NCBI RefSeq assembly: GCF_030409715.1
Contig: NZ_JAUFQI010000001.1
Coordinates: 2,530,501-2,594,500 of the forward strand
Reading direction: 5' to 3'
Length of the DNA stretch: 64,000 bases
From: Reinekea marina
GTDB taxonomy: Bacteria > Pseudomonadota > Gammaproteobacteria > Pseudomonadales > Natronospirillaceae
The notes beneath the pieces are model-generated. The model had not been told where the DNA came from and ran no database searches. It worked only from the letters and a program-made list of their open reading frames with translations. Position numbers and translations under genes: made by a program. Positions 27,038-39,735 of the stretch are shown in pieces (position 1 is the stretch's first letter; each line of letters opens with the position of its first letter).

Positions 27038-28120
27038 CTAGCGCCCCCATTCCATAACGCCTTTTGGGCTACTCGTACTTTCAAGCTGTGAATTGATGTC
27101 AACTTCAGACCATGCCATTTCAACAATGTCTCTTAACTCAACCCTTGGGTATTGCTTAATCCAGCTGGCCAACAGTTTGGGAACATCGGGGTAGCGCACT
27201 TGAGTCGCCTTTGCCGTTGTCAAAAAGTAGCATATAGACTTAGCATCAATATGGTCGGTCACATCACCCCACCCGAGCGTTTTTAACGCTTCGGCATTTG
27301 AAAGCTGTTCGACTTGCCCTGCCAAAGGCTTAACTAATAATCGTTTGCCAAGATGTATGCACTCTGAGGCCAATTCAAAACCTGCGTTACAAATGACAGA
27401 GTCGCAGGCTTGCAAACTGTCTTTAAAGCCCGTCACCGAAAACCCTTTTACGTGAACGTTTCCATAGAATCCACAGTCGATATCTCTTGCATGCACAATG
27501 AACCGAAACGGTAACTTATTTAATGTTTTGATTACCTCTGTTGTAGATTCGAAAGGTAAATAAACGAGAGCGACTTTTGATGATGGATCGTTTATTGTCG
27601 AGAACGACTGCTGCTCGATAATTGGTGGCAGTATTGGCTGGTTAAAATGATGCCAATGCACCCCGATGGCCTCACTCACGGGTGCAAACCACTTCATTAT
27701 GGCATAGCTGGCAAAGGCATTTTTTGTTTTTGGAATATCGTGTAGAAAAGCGTACTGATGCCCTAACCCAATACACGACACTTTTTTAACTTTCGCAGCC
27801 CAAGCCACAACGGGCTCAAAGTCACTGATGACTAAATCATATTGTTCTGGTTTTAACGCCTGTACATCTTTTAAAAGCTTGGTAAAGGACGCTTGTGACA
27901 CAGTTTTTATTGGATCAACCTGGCCGGCTTTTATTGAAAAGCTCAACCCTTGAAAGCATTGATAATCGCCGAAAACTTCCATACCAAAGTATTCTTCTCT
28001 AGGTCGACCAGAAAATACCCAATCGACTTCAATTCCTTGGGCTAACAGCGCCTTTTGCATTGCTCTAGCTCGTGTTAAATGACCATTACCGGTGCCTTGA
28101 ACGCCATAAAGAATTTTCAT
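27038..28120 (-). CDS. MJ1255/VC2487-type glycosyltransferase
   Basis: About 360 aa, GT-B-like fold. The N-terminus MKILYGVQGTGNGHLTRARA is the signature of the MJ1255/VC2487 family of predicted glycosyltransferases, related to MurG-like enzymes; the C-terminal part (CNAGFELASECIHLGKRLLVKPLAGQVEQLSNA) is the nucleotide-sugar-binding half. The open frame reaches 28243 but the ATG at 28120 has GGGAGG at 7 nt and starts at the conserved motif. It overlaps the stop of the PAP2 gene by 4 nt (ATGA), so the two are probably translated together. Substrate unknown; a lipid-linked or glycolipid role is suggested by the phosphatase partner. Confidence 0.87.
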   Translation of the reverse strand: MKILYGVQGTGNGHLTRARAMQKALLAQGIEVDWVFSGRPREEYFGMEVFGDYQCFQGLSFSIKAGQVDPIKTVSQASFTKLLKDVQALKPEQYDLVISDFEPVVAWAAKVKKVSCIGLGHQYAFLHDIPKTKNAFASYAIMKWFAPVSEAIGVHWHHFNQPILPPIIEQQSFSTINDPSSKVALVYLPFESTTEVIKTLNKLPFRFIVHARDIDCGFYGNVHVKGFSVTGFKDSLQACDSVICNAGFELASECIHLGKRLLVKPLAGQVEQLSNAEALKTLGWGDVTDHIDAKSICYFLTTAKATQVRYPDVPKLLASWIKQYPRVELRDIVEMAWSEVDINSQLESTSSPKGVMEWGR

Positions 28121-28647
28121 GACCAACCTCCCATTAAGAGTGCCCAAGTGCCTATTAGACTGCCTAAAGCGGCTCCCATGATTGTATCGAATGGGAAGTG
28201 CACGCCCAGTAACACTCTTGAATAAGCGACTAAAACCGCCCAACTGTAAAACACCCCTGTAAGCGCTGGATAATAGCTGGCCATCAAGGTGGCAAACAAA
28301 AATGCCGCTGAAGTATGGCCCGAAGGGAAACTGAACTGGTCACTGGGCTGTATTAAACTCTTAAAGTCGGAAATCGAATTCGCGGGTCGATTTCTTTTCA
28401 GACTGTTTTTTAAAATAAAGTAACAAAGGCGCTCAATGGCTATCGCACAAAGGGCTATTTGCACAAAAAGCAAACTTGCGGAAGTGTATTGCAGCCCAAT
28501 GATGATCAATACCAACAGATAGCCTTCACCATCGGCTGATTTTGAAATAAAACGAGCCAAGGCTTGATAAGCGGCATGAGAACGTTGTCGATCGAGGCAG
28601 TGAAACAACCGTAAGTCGGCTGCGCTTAATTGATTTAGTAATTTCAT
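28117..28647 (-). CDS. PAP2-family membrane phosphatase
   Basis: 176-aa integral membrane protein with several hydrophobic helices and the three-part acid phosphatase signature: K80-x6-RP (R87 P88), PSGH at 108-111, and SR-x5-H-x3-D (S143, R144, H150, D154). Members remove phosphate from phosphatidate, phosphatidylglycerophosphate or undecaprenyl diphosphate. The ATG directly follows six T of a terminator hairpin, and the Shine-Dalgarno GAGGG lies inside the hairpin stem. Coupled to the glycosyltransferase gene through an ATGA overlap, which points to a shared lipid or glycan pathway. Confidence 0.9.
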   Translation of the reverse strand: MKLLNQLSAADLRLFHCLDRQRSHAAYQALARFISKSADGEGYLLVLIIIGLQYTSASLLFVQIALCAIAIERLCYFILKNSLKRNRPANSISDFKSLIQPSDQFSFPSGHTSAAFLFATLMASYYPALTGVFYSWAVLVAYSRVLLGVHFPFDTIMGAALGSLIGTWALLMGGWS

Positions 28648-28652
28648 AAAAA

Positions 28653-28673
28653 AGCCCTCTTCAATTGAGGGCT
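28653..28673 (-). terminator. Terminator hairpin that also contains the PAP2 gene's RBS
   Basis: Stem AGCCCTC / GAGGGCT, 7-nt loop, followed on the minus-strand transcript by six U residues and then at once by the AUG of the PAP2 gene. The only plausible Shine-Dalgarno for that gene, GAGGG, is the 3' half of the stem. It lies 59 bp downstream of the HIT gene. Confidence 0.75.
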
Positions 28674-28731
28674 ATTTAGTCAGAGCACTGTGACACTTAT
28701 TTGACCGTTTTATAAAACTATTATGACAGCC

Positions 28732-29157
28732 TTAACGATTCGGCGTAAAAGTAGACGATTCAAAAAATTTAGCCAATTGCTCAATGCGCTGCGATAACTC
28801 ATTTGGCTTATAGGCTTTAGGTGGTACGGCCCCCCAAACTGGGTTTGGCCAAGCGGCATCGGTCTTTTTTCGTAGAATATGGTGAATATGCAGCTGAGGT
28901 ACTACGTTTCCTAACGCACCGATGTTCATTTTGTCACCTTGGTAGCCATTCATGAGCCTTTCTGCCACGAATGAGCTTTCCCAGATAAACTGCTCTTGGT
29001 CATCTCCATCGAGCTCGTACAACTCGGTCACGTCTTGACGTTGAGGAACCAAAATTAACCAAGGATAATTGGCATCTTTCATCAGTAAAATTTTACATAA
29101 CGACAAGCTGCCAATTTCAACGCAATCACTTTTTAAACGATGATCTAACTCAAACAT
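28732..29157 (-). CDS. HIT-family nucleotide-binding protein
   Basis: 141 aa. Contains KILLMKDANYPWLILVPQR, KMNIGALGNVVPQLHIHHILR and AAWPNPVWG, the pattern of the proteobacterial HIT subfamily, with the histidine cluster at residues 90-93. HIT proteins bind or hydrolyse nucleoside phosphates; this subgroup has no assigned substrate. The open frame extends to a TTG at 29184; the ATG at 29157 matches the usual FELD-RL start and was chosen. A terminator follows, so linkage to the PAP2 gene is uncertain. Confidence 0.88.
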   Translation of the reverse strand: MFELDHRLKSDCVEIGSLSLCKILLMKDANYPWLILVPQRQDVTELYELDGDDQEQFIWESSFVAERLMNGYQGDKMNIGALGNVVPQLHIHHILRKKTDAAWPNPVWGAVPPKAYKPNELSQRIEQLAKFFESSTFTPNR

Positions 29158-29245
29158 AAAATTACCAATAGAAAACGATATCAATGACAGACTATACTCA
29201 ATTCTACGTTAACTATTCAACAATTGAGGGTTCAAAGCATCAATA

Positions 29246-30373
29246 ATGCCTTTTATTCATCATAAAACATGGAGTGACCACCCTGCTGATGTTGAGCACC
29301 TTACCTCCAACCCTTTTGTGTCTTCACCTTTTATTAATGCCTGTGAGCAAGCTCAGGTCACGGATGTGCGATCTGGCTGGCAACCTCACCATATTAAAGG
29401 AACGGTAAATGAAGGCCACATAGCGGTACCTTGCTATATAAAATCTCACTCTTGGGGAGAGTATGTTTTTGATTGGGCATGGGCTGAGGCCTACCATCAA
29501 CATGGTCTTGAATATTATCCCAAACTGCTTATTGCTGCGCCATTTACGCCATCGGTGGGCCCTAGGCTTTTGGGAGCTCAGTCTCTAGAAAGCGTCTCAG
29601 CATTAGTGTCGCACCTTAAGCACCATTGCCTAGCGCATGAATTTAGCGGGTTTCATATTCTTTTTGCGTCTGAGCAAGAGCAGCATTGGCTCAGCCAGTT
29701 AGATTTACTGGAACGTCACGATGTTCAATTTCAATGGAATAATAAGGGTTATAACGGCTTTGAGGATTTCCTTGCCACCTTTACCTCTCGAAAGCGTAAA
29801 AACGTCCGCAAAGAACGAGCCTCCATTGAGGAGCAGAATATAGAATTAAGAACACTAGAAGGTTCGGCCCTGACCACAGCCGATATGGACGCCTTCTATT
29901 ACTTTTATCACGCCACCTACCTTAAACGGGGTCGCCAAGGGTATCTAAATCGCGCATTTTTTGAAGCCATTCACCAAACCATGGCTGAAAACCTCGTCTT
30001 GTTTATGGCCTATAAAGACAACAAACCCGTTGCTGGCGCTTTATGTTTTAAAGACGGCAAAAGCTTATATGGTCGATATTGGGGGTGTATTGAAGAGTTT
30101 AATAATCTGCATTTTGAAACGTGCTATTACCAAGGCATTGAGTATTGTATCGCCAATAATCTTCAGCATTTTGATCCTGGTACGCAAGGTGAACACAAAC
30201 TGGCGCGAGGTTTTGAGCCGAAAATCACACGATCGTTTCATTGGTTAGCTCATGAAGGATTCATGGAAGCCGCCCAAGCGTTTTGCAAGCAAGATCAAAG
30301 CCATACACACTTGTATTTCCAACAAACAACACAATCATTGCCATTTAAACAACCTAATAAGGACAACTTATGA
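29246..30373 (+). CDS. COG3146 (DUF482) predicted N-acyltransferase, FemAB-like
   Basis: 375 aa. The sequence has the COG3146 pattern: LTSNPFVSSPFINACE near the start, VGPRLL, TSRKRKNVRKERAS mid-protein, and YGRYWGCIEEFNNLHFETCYYQGIEYCI with FDPGTQGEHKLARGF at the C-terminus, a GNAT-fold resembling FemAB transferases. Family members are annotated as peptidoglycan biosynthesis/recognition proteins without proven activity. Starts at ATG 29246 with only a distant GAGGG. Its stop overlaps the glyoxalase start by 4 nt (ATGA). Divergent from the HIT gene. Confidence 0.86.
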   Translation: MPFIHHKTWSDHPADVEHLTSNPFVSSPFINACEQAQVTDVRSGWQPHHIKGTVNEGHIAVPCYIKSHSWGEYVFDWAWAEAYHQHGLEYYPKLLIAAPFTPSVGPRLLGAQSLESVSALVSHLKHHCLAHEFSGFHILFASEQEQHWLSQLDLLERHDVQFQWNNKGYNGFEDFLATFTSRKRKNVRKERASIEEQNIELRTLEGSALTTADMDAFYYFYHATYLKRGRQGYLNRAFFEAIHQTMAENLVLFMAYKDNKPVAGALCFKDGKSLYGRYWGCIEEFNNLHFETCYYQGIEYCIANNLQHFDPGTQGEHKLARGFEPKITRSFHWLAHEGFMEAAQAFCKQDQSHTHLYFQQTTQSLPFKQPNKDNL

Positions 30374-30789
30374 AGTTTTTGCACTCAATGGTTCGAGTGA
30401 CTGATTTAGATGCCTCAATTCACTTTTACTGTGACTTACTCGGTCTCAAAGAAATAAAGCGCAACGACTACCCAAAGGGAAAGTTTACGCTGGTATACCT
30501 TGCGACCGCACCTGGCGAGCCAGAAGTAGAGCTGACCTATAATTGGGACAGCGATGAAGTGTACAAAGGTGATCGTAACTTTGGCCACCTGGCGTTTGAA
30601 GTCGATAACATTTATGACCTCTGCCAACACCTAATGGACAACGGCGTGACCATCAATCGCCCGCCGCGTGATGGGCATATGGCCTTTGTACGAAGTCCAG
30701 ACGGAATCTCTATAGAGCTGTTACAAAAAGGCGATAGCTTACCTCCTCAAGCGCCATGGCAAGATATGCCTAACGTTGGTGAGTGGTAA
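30370..30789 (+). CDS. gloA: Lactoylglutathione lyase (glyoxalase I)
   Basis: 139-aa metalloenzyme that isomerises the methylglyoxal-glutathione hemithioacetal. The vicinal-oxygen-chelate fold is recognisable: FLHSMVRVTDLDASIHFY with ligand H5, VELTYNWD, GHLAFEVDNI, and RSPDGISIELLQKG with the terminal ligand Glu. The length and motifs match the E. coli Ni-type enzyme (135 aa). It overlaps the upstream acyltransferase-like gene by 4 nt, so they share a transcript. A hairpin follows. Confidence 0.92.
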   Translation: MKFLHSMVRVTDLDASIHFYCDLLGLKEIKRNDYPKGKFTLVYLATAPGEPEVELTYNWDSDEVYKGDRNFGHLAFEVDNIYDLCQHLMDNGVTINRPPRDGHMAFVRSPDGISIELLQKGDSLPPQAPWQDMPNVGEW

Positions 30790-30797
30790 CTCACCTT

Positions 30798-30829
30798 AAC
30801 GACCCGAAGGCTTCTAACTTTGGGTCGTT
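30798..30829 (+). terminator. Hairpin between gloA and proS
   Basis: Eight-base stem AACGACCC / GGGTCGTT with a 16-nt loop, 9 bp after the gloA stop. The tract following it is short in U. Confidence 0.5.
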
Positions 30830-30878
30830 GCCTATACAATTGCGCATTCGTTTGTAACTTGTTTAAAAGGAACGCTCA

Positions 30879-32603
30879 ATGCGCGCAAGTCGATATCTTT
30901 CTGCGACGGTTAAAGAATCTCCAGCTGATGCCGTAATTATCAGCCATCAATTGATGTTACGTGCTGGTTTAGTCCGTAAATTAGCCTCTGGTTTATATAC
31001 TTGGCTACCCACGGGCTTAAAAGTTTTACATAAAATTGAAACCATCGTACGTGAAGAGCTTGATCGCGCTGGCGCTCTAGAAGTCTTAATGCCCACGGTA
31101 CAACCGGCGGAGCTTTGGCATGAAACGGGCCGTTTCGATGCTATGGGTGGCCAGATGCTCAAAATGAAAGATCGCCATGATCGTGATTTTGTCTATGGCC
31201 CTACGCACGAAGAAGTGATCACCGACATCGCTCGTAATGAATTATCCAGTTACAAGCAACTTCCAATGAATTTCTATCAAATTCAAAATAAATTCCGGGA
31301 TGAGTTTCGCCCGCGTTTCGGTGTTATGCGCTCACGTGAATTTATCATGAAAGATGGCTATTCATTCCATGTGGATCAAGAGTGTTTGAATAAAGAATAC
31401 GACAACATGTACCAAGCCTATTGCCGTATTTTTGACCGATTAGGGTTAGAGTATCGCCCTGTGTTGGCCGATTCAGGTGATATGGGTGGCGATGCATCTC
31501 ATGAATTCCAAGTGTTGGCTGATTCAGGTGAAGATTACATTGCTTATTCTGATAGCAGTGACTTTGCCGCAAACGTAGAACGGGCCGAAGCGGTTATGCC
31601 AGCTGGCGAACGAGCTGCGCCAAGTGCAGAAATGACGCTGACCGACACGCCAAATGCAAAAACCATTGCAGATTTGGTTGAGCAATTTAACCTGCCAATC
31701 GAAAAAACCATCAAAACATTGATCGTTGAAGCCAGCGAAGACTCTGAACATGATTTAATTGCACTTATTGTGCGTGGCGATCACGAGCTCAATGAAATTA
31801 AAGCTGAAAAACTAGAGGGTGTTAAATCGCCACTAGAAATGGCCCCTGAAGAGAAAATTCGCGACGTCATCGGTGCAAGCCCTGGCTCACTTGGTCCTGT
31901 AAATTTACCAATTCCATTTATTGTTGACCGTGCTGTCACACTATTATCTGATTTTGGTGCCGGTGCGAATATCGACGGTCAACATTTCTTCAATGTAAAC
32001 TGGGACCGAGATGTCAGTTACAGCCGAGTTGAAGACATTCGCAACATTGTTGAAGGCGACCCAAGCCCATGCGGTAATGGCACCTTAAAAATACTAAAAG
32101 GTGTTGAAGTAGGTCATATTTTCCAGCTCGGCGATAAGTACACCAAAGCGTTAAAGGCCGATGTACTCGATCAAAACGGAAAAGCTAAAACCATGTTGAT
32201 GGGTTGTTATGGTATCGGTATTACTCGTATTGTCGCTGCCGCTATTGAGCAAAACCATGATGACAAAGGCATTATTTGGCCAGATGCTATCGCGCCTTTC
32301 CAAGTGGGTATCGTGCCACTGAATGCGCATAAATCTCCTGAAGTTATGGAAGTTGCTGAAAAACTCTACACGCAGCTACAAGAACTTGGCTTTGAAGTGT
32401 TATTGGACGATCGTGACAAAAAGACCAGCCCAGGTGTGAAATTCGCCGATATGGAACTCATTGGTATTCCGCACCGGATTGTCGTCAGTGACCGTGGCCT
32501 TGCCGATGGTCTAGTAGAATATAAAGCCAGAAAAGACGCAGACAAGTCTGAAGTTAAACTGGATGAAATCATCGCGTTAATACAGTCTCAGACAAACCGC
32601 TAA
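30879..32603 (+). CDS. proS: Prolyl-tRNA synthetase (bacterial type, with editing domain)
   Basis: Class II aminoacyl-tRNA synthetase, 574 aa. The start [18 protein letters not shown] is typical. Motif 2 is in [17 protein letters not shown], motif 3 in [13 protein letters not shown]; between them (~ residues 240-385) lies the YbaK-like insertion domain that hydrolyses mischarged Ala-tRNA-Pro; the C-terminal anticodon-binding domain begins near [14 protein letters not shown] precedes the ATG. A perfect terminator follows. Confidence 0.98.
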   Translation: MRASRYLSATVKESPADAVIISHQLMLRAGLVRKLASGLYTWLPTGLKVLHKIETIVREELDRAGALEVLMPTVQPAELWHETGRFDAMGGQMLKMKDRHDRDFVYGPTHEEVITDIARNELSSYKQLPMNFYQIQNKFRDEFRPRFGVMRSREFIMKDGYSFHVDQECLNKEYDNMYQAYCRIFDRLGLEYRPVLADSGDMGGDASHEFQVLADSGEDYIAYSDSSDFAANVERAEAVMPAGERAAPSAEMTLTDTPNAKTIADLVEQFNLPIEKTIKTLIVEASEDSEHDLIALIVRGDHELNEIKAEKLEGVKSPLEMAPEEKIRDVIGASPGSLGPVNLPIPFIVDRAVTLLSDFGAGANIDGQHFFNVNWDRDVSYSRVEDIRNIVEGDPSPCGNGTLKILKGVEVGHIFQLGDKYTKALKADVLDQNGKAKTMLMGCYGIGITRIVAAAIEQNHDDKGIIWPDAIAPFQVGIVPLNAHKSPEVMEVAEKLYTQLQELGFEVLLDDRDKKTSPGVKFADMELIGIPHRIVVSDRGLADGLVEYKARKDADKSEVKLDEIIALIQSQTNR

Positions 32604-32625
32604 ACAACGCGCTAGTCGCTAATAA

Positions 32626-32654
32626 GAGTTTATGGGTCGCACGCCCATAAACTC
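32626..32654 (+). terminator. Intrinsic terminator of proS
   Basis: Perfect 11-bp stem GAGTTTATGGG / CCCATAAACTC with a 7-nt loop, then ATCTTTT, 22 bp after the proS stop. Confidence 0.8.
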
Positions 32655-32790
32655 ATCTTTTCGTCTTATACCCCTGCCCTAGAGCCTTCAGTTCGTTAAA
32701 AGTCTGTTTTACACTCGATCCAATAAAGTCTACTATTTCAGTAACACCTGAACGCTTTCAGGTCGGTATTATAAAAAAAGGATACACATT

Positions 32791-33195
32791 ATGAGCAACA
32801 ACGCGATTACAGTAGCCGATTGTATGGTTCCGGCACGTTTAACCGTCACGCCACAAACGACCATTCGAAAAGCCGTGGAAGAGATGTTAAGAACGCAGCT
32901 CATTAGTGCGCCAGTCGTCGATGAAAAAGGAATGGTGTGCGGTTATATTTCAGAGCAAGATTGCTTACGCCACATGATCAGCGGCAGTTATTACAACGAA
33001 GAGAGCGGCTTAGTCAGTGATGTTATGCAGCATGAAGTGCTGTTTGCTGAGTCATCGATGGATATCATTGATTTAGCTCACCTAATGTGCGGCGCTAAAC
33101 CTAAAAAGTACCCAGTTTGCGAAGACGGCAAACTCGTTGGTGTCATTACGCGTTCACACATTATGAAAGCATTACTGGAATCGACCGAAGACTAA
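32791..33195 (+). CDS. CBS-domain protein (tandem pair)
   Basis: 134 aa made almost entirely of two CBS motifs (VADCMVPARLTVTPQTTIRKAVEEM and the half beginning VSDVMQHEVLF). Such stand-alone pairs bind adenine nucleotides and modulate partners, but the partner is unknown. The AAAGG upstream gives a fair Shine-Dalgarno. It lies between proS and the YdiJ gene with spacers of 187 bp and 127 bp, so it may be a single-gene transcript. Confidence 0.88.
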   Translation: MSNNAITVADCMVPARLTVTPQTTIRKAVEEMLRTQLISAPVVDEKGMVCGYISEQDCLRHMISGSYYNEESGLVSDVMQHEVLFAESSMDIIDLAHLMCGAKPKKYPVCEDGKLVGVITRSHIMKALLESTED

Positions 33196-33322
33196 TCTCA
33201 GCGCTCCGCTTTTCTTTTAGCGACATTTTAATAGGAATGAATCGCGGAGCAGTATCAACTCGTAATCGACTCGAATATCATTAGAATACAGATTGTTTAT
33301 CTATTCTTGGAGTTTGACGTCG

Positions 33323-36300
33323 ATGCTACCTCGTTTGCACCAGCTTACTGCTGTACAAAAAACATACTTAGATTATTTAGATGCAGCAAAAAACGCGGGC
33401 TTTAGCGGCGACTTAAACCCCGATTACGCACACCGAACGGTTCTCTCCACCGACAACTCCATTTATCAGGTCTTGCCTCAGGCCGTCGTTTTTCCGAAAT
33501 CAACCGCCGACATACAAACTTTATTGACGCTTATAGCGGAACCCCAGTGGCAACACATTGTTCTTTCGCCTAGAGGGGGTGGTACGGGCACCAATGGTCA
33601 ATCTCTCACCGATGGCATCGTGGTAGATTTATCTAAACACATGAACTCTATTTTAGAAATAAATGCCGAACAAGGTTGGGCGCGCGTCCAAACCGGAGTC
33701 GTTAAAGACCAGCTGAATAAAGCACTGAAAGCGCACAACTTATTTTTCGCTCCAGAACTTTCCACCAGTAACCGCGCCACCATCGGCGGCATGATCAATA
33801 CTGATGCCAGCGGTCAAGGCTCTGTAATGTACGGAAAAACGCGTGACCACGTTTTAGAATTAACCACAGCATTGGTGGGTGGCGATGTTATTCAAACTCA
33901 GTCCATCGAAAAACGTAAGCGCCCTCAAACTGGCACAATCGCCAACCTTTACACAGTTGCCGAAGACATTGCTTCTCGTAGAAAAGATGACATAGCCAAA
34001 AAATTTCCGCCTTTAAACCGTTGTTTAACGGGCTATGACTTAGCTCACATAGAGGAAAACGAAGACCGTATTAATTTAAACAACCTGTTATGTGGCTCTG
34101 AAGGCACCTTGGGTTTTATCACCGAAGCCAAAATAAATGTACTGCCGATCCCAAAATTCGCCGCACTGGTCAATGTGTTTTACAGCAGCTTCGAATCATC
34201 TCTGCGCGATGCGCAAGCCCTGATGCAGGCAACGCCAACTTCCATAGAAACCATAGACAGTACGGTATTGAATTTAGCGCGAGAGGACACCAGTTGGTCT
34301 ACTGTTGCCGACTACTTCGACGCCAATGAAGCTCTTGTTGATGGTATAAATTTGGTGGAATACACCGCCAATTCCGAAGCCGAATTGGAACAAGGCGTCG
34401 CAAGACTGACACAACTTTTAGACCAACCTTCGGCAACCGCCGTTGGTTATTCTATTGCTTGGGGTGATGACGCGGTCAAGAAAATCTGGGCAATGCGTAA
34501 AAAGGCCGTCGGCTTGTTAGGAAACGCAAAAGGCGAAGCGCGCCCGGTGCCTTTTGTTGAAGATACTGCGGTTCCGCCTGAAAATTTAGCCGATTTTATT
34601 ATGGAATTCAGAGCGGTACTCGATGCAAATAATTTGCGATATGGCATGTTCGGCCACGTAGACGCCGGTGTTTTACACGTGCGTCCTGCGCTTGATTTAA
34701 AAGATAAACAACAAGAATTAGAAATTAGAAAAATCACCGACCAAGTAGTCGAGTTAGTAAAGAAATACAACGGTTTATTGTGGGGGGAGCATGGCAAAGG
34801 AGTTCGTTCAGAGTTTGCCCCGAAATTTTTCGGCGATCTTTACCCTGAACTACAATTAATTAAGCGCACCTTTGATCCACGTAACCAATTGAACCCGGGT
34901 AAAATTGCCACACATGAAGCGGGTATCGAACTATTAAAAATAGATGAAGTCCCTACCAGAGGGTCATTAGATCGCACGATTCCAAGCCAAAGTTGGCATC
35001 ACTTTAAAGAAGGTATGTACTGCAACGGTAACGGCGCATGCTATAACTTTGATCCAAACGATGCCATGTGCCCATCTTGGAAAGTAACTCGAGACCGACG
35101 GTTCTCTCCAAAAGGTCGGGCGTCTTTAGTGCGTGAATGGACTCGATTGCTAGGGAATCAAGGGCTTGATACCGAACAACTGGCAAAAAAGGAACAGCTA
35201 AAACTCCCACTCTGGCATTTTATACCTAGAGCATGGAACAGTTTTTCGAAAAAGCGCGGCCAATATGATTTTAGTCATGAAGTTGCCGAGTCAATGGACG
35301 CTTGTTTGGCGTGTAAATCTTGTACGGGCCAATGCCCAATCAAAGTTGATGTACCCGAGTTCCGGTCTAAATTTTTTCAAATATACTACAGCCGATACTT
35401 ACGACCGTTAAAAGACTACGTTGTTGGATTGCTCGAATTTATGATCCCGGTCATTTCTAAACAACCGGTCAAGAGTATTTATAACGGGTTAATGCGTAAT
35501 AAATGGATTACTCGTTTATTGCAAAATGTTGTCGGCATGGTAGATAGCCCACAATTGCACACGTTGAATTTACGAAAAGAATTGCGAAAACGAAAAGTAT
35601 TGTTCGCCGATGCGAGTATGCTGTCGGCATTGAGCTTGGTTGAGAAAAATAAATCAGTGGTAATCGTTCAAGATGCCTTCACCAGTTACTTTGAAACCAA
35701 CATGGTATTAGACTGCATCGACTTACTCCAAACCTTGGGTTTCCGTGTTTGGATGATGCCCTACCATGCCAATGGTAAACCTTTACATGTTCATGGCTTT
35801 TTGCACACATTCAAGTGGGTTGCAAACCGCAATCAACGTAAACTATCGAACATTGCTCACAGTGGCGTTCCAATGATCGGAATGGATCCTGCTATGACGT
35901 TGGCATACCGTTCAGAATATGCCAAATACGTCGATGCGGCAATGCCAACCGTTTTACTCATTCAAGAATTTTTAGCGCAACACCTGAGTGTACTGGAAGA
36001 AAATCGCACGCAGTTTAAACCCAATAAAGCTACGATGCTTGGGCATTGCACTGAAAAAACTAATGCACCCGCCTCTTCTGCTCAATGGGTTGCGGTATTT
36101 GACCAACTCAATCAACGCCTAATTCAGAAACCTGTTGGTTGTTGTGGCATGGCTGGCACCTTTGGTCATGAAACCAAAAACAAAAAAAATTCGATTGGTA
36201 TTTATGATCTTTCTTGGCGAGAAGTTGTTGCAAATGAATCGATTGAAACACTCGTAGCGACTGGCTATTCGTGCCGAAGCCAAGTAAAACGGGTGGATCA

Positions 36301-36349
36301 AAAATCCATTCTTCATCCGGTTCAGTTTTTATTGAAACAAAAAATATAG
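33323..36349 (+). CDS. ydiJ: YdiJ-type FAD/Fe-S oxidoreductase (D-2-hydroxyglutarate dehydrogenase-like)
   Basis: About 1008 aa, same architecture and similar length as E. coli YdiJ (1018). N-terminal FAD_binding_4 domain (PRGGGTGTNGQSLTDG, PELSTSNRATIGGMINTDASGQG), FAD-oxidase C domain (MFGHVDAGVLHVRP, GEHGKGVRSE), then a ferredoxin-like segment with CLACKSCTGQCP from C661 and a C-terminal CCG-type domain (GCCGMAGTFGHE). E. coli YdiJ oxidises D-2-hydroxyglutarate. The open frame reaches 33293, but the ATG at 33323 after GGAG fits the family start better. Confidence 0.92.
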   Translation: MLPRLHQLTAVQKTYLDYLDAAKNAGFSGDLNPDYAHRTVLSTDNSIYQVLPQAVVFPKSTADIQTLLTLIAEPQWQHIVLSPRGGGTGTNGQSLTDGIVVDLSKHMNSILEINAEQGWARVQTGVVKDQLNKALKAHNLFFAPELSTSNRATIGGMINTDASGQGSVMYGKTRDHVLELTTALVGGDVIQTQSIEKRKRPQTGTIANLYTVAEDIASRRKDDIAKKFPPLNRCLTGYDLAHIEENEDRINLNNLLCGSEGTLGFITEAKINVLPIPKFAALVNVFYSSFESSLRDAQALMQATPTSIETIDSTVLNLAREDTSWSTVADYFDANEALVDGINLVEYTANSEAELEQGVARLTQLLDQPSATAVGYSIAWGDDAVKKIWAMRKKAVGLLGNAKGEARPVPFVEDTAVPPENLADFIMEFRAVLDANNLRYGMFGHVDAGVLHVRPALDLKDKQQELEIRKITDQVVELVKKYNGLLWGEHGKGVRSEFAPKFFGDLYPELQLIKRTFDPRNQLNPGKIATHEAGIELLKIDEVPTRGSLDRTIPSQSWHHFKEGMYCNGNGACYNFDPNDAMCPSWKVTRDRRFSPKGRASLVREWTRLLGNQGLDTEQLAKKEQLKLPLWHFIPRAWNSFSKKRGQYDFSHEVAESMDACLACKSCTGQCPIKVDVPEFRSKFFQIYYSRYLRPLKDYVVGLLEFMIPVISKQPVKSIYNGLMRNKWITRLLQNVVGMVDSPQLHTLNLRKELRKRKVLFADASMLSALSLVEKNKSVVIVQDAFTSYFETNMVLDCIDLLQTLGFRVWMMPYHANGKPLHVHGFLHTFKWVANRNQRKLSNIAHSGVPMIGMDPAMTLAYRSEYAKYVDAAMPTVLLIQEFLAQHLSVLEENRTQFKPNKATMLGHCTEKTNAPASSAQWVAVFDQLNQRLIQKPVGCCGMAGTFGHETKNKKNSIGIYDLSWREVVANESIETLVATGYSCRSQVKRVDQKSILHPVQFLLKQKI

Positions 36350-36350
36350 C

Positions 36351-36380
36351 TTGCACCGTTTAGATTATTATCGTTATAAT
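36351..36380 (+). promoter_or_regulatory. Sigma-70 promoter of the thiamin operon
   Basis: TTGCAC at 36351-36356, an 18-nt spacer and a perfect TATAAT at 36375-36380. Transcription would start near 36387, just before the TPP riboswitch. The -35 overlaps the end of the YdiJ gene. Confidence 0.75.
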
Positions 36381-36392
36381 TTTTTAAAACGT

Positions 36393-39539
<3,147 letters not shown>

Positions 39540-39540
<1 letters not shown>

Positions 39541-39734
39541 TGCAACTGACCATAAATGGAAATCCAAAGACTATTGAACATCAATTTTTGTCTGAGCTGA
39601 TTCAGCATGCCAAGTTTCAATCGCCTTTTGCGGTTGCGGTAAATCATCAGTTTGTTCCGAAGCAACACTACCAAACCACAAAGCTGAACGAAGGTGATCG
39701 CATTGATGTCGTCTCACCCATACAGGGAGGATAA
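39540..39734 (+). CDS. thiS: Sulfur carrier protein ThiS
   Basis: 64-aa ubiquitin-like protein ending in the essential Gly-Gly (SPIQGG) that is adenylated by ThiF and thiocarboxylated. The start MQLTINGNPK and the FAVAVNHQFVPKQ segment match the family. The ATG shares one base with the thiO stop (TGATG). thiG begins one base after its stop. Confidence 0.96.
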
Positions 39735-39735
39735 G

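Noticed and set aside
28121..28243. Extended N-terminus of the glycosyltransferase
   Set aside because: It overlaps the PAP2 gene in another frame; the ATG at 28120 has a strong Shine-Dalgarno and begins at the conserved motif.
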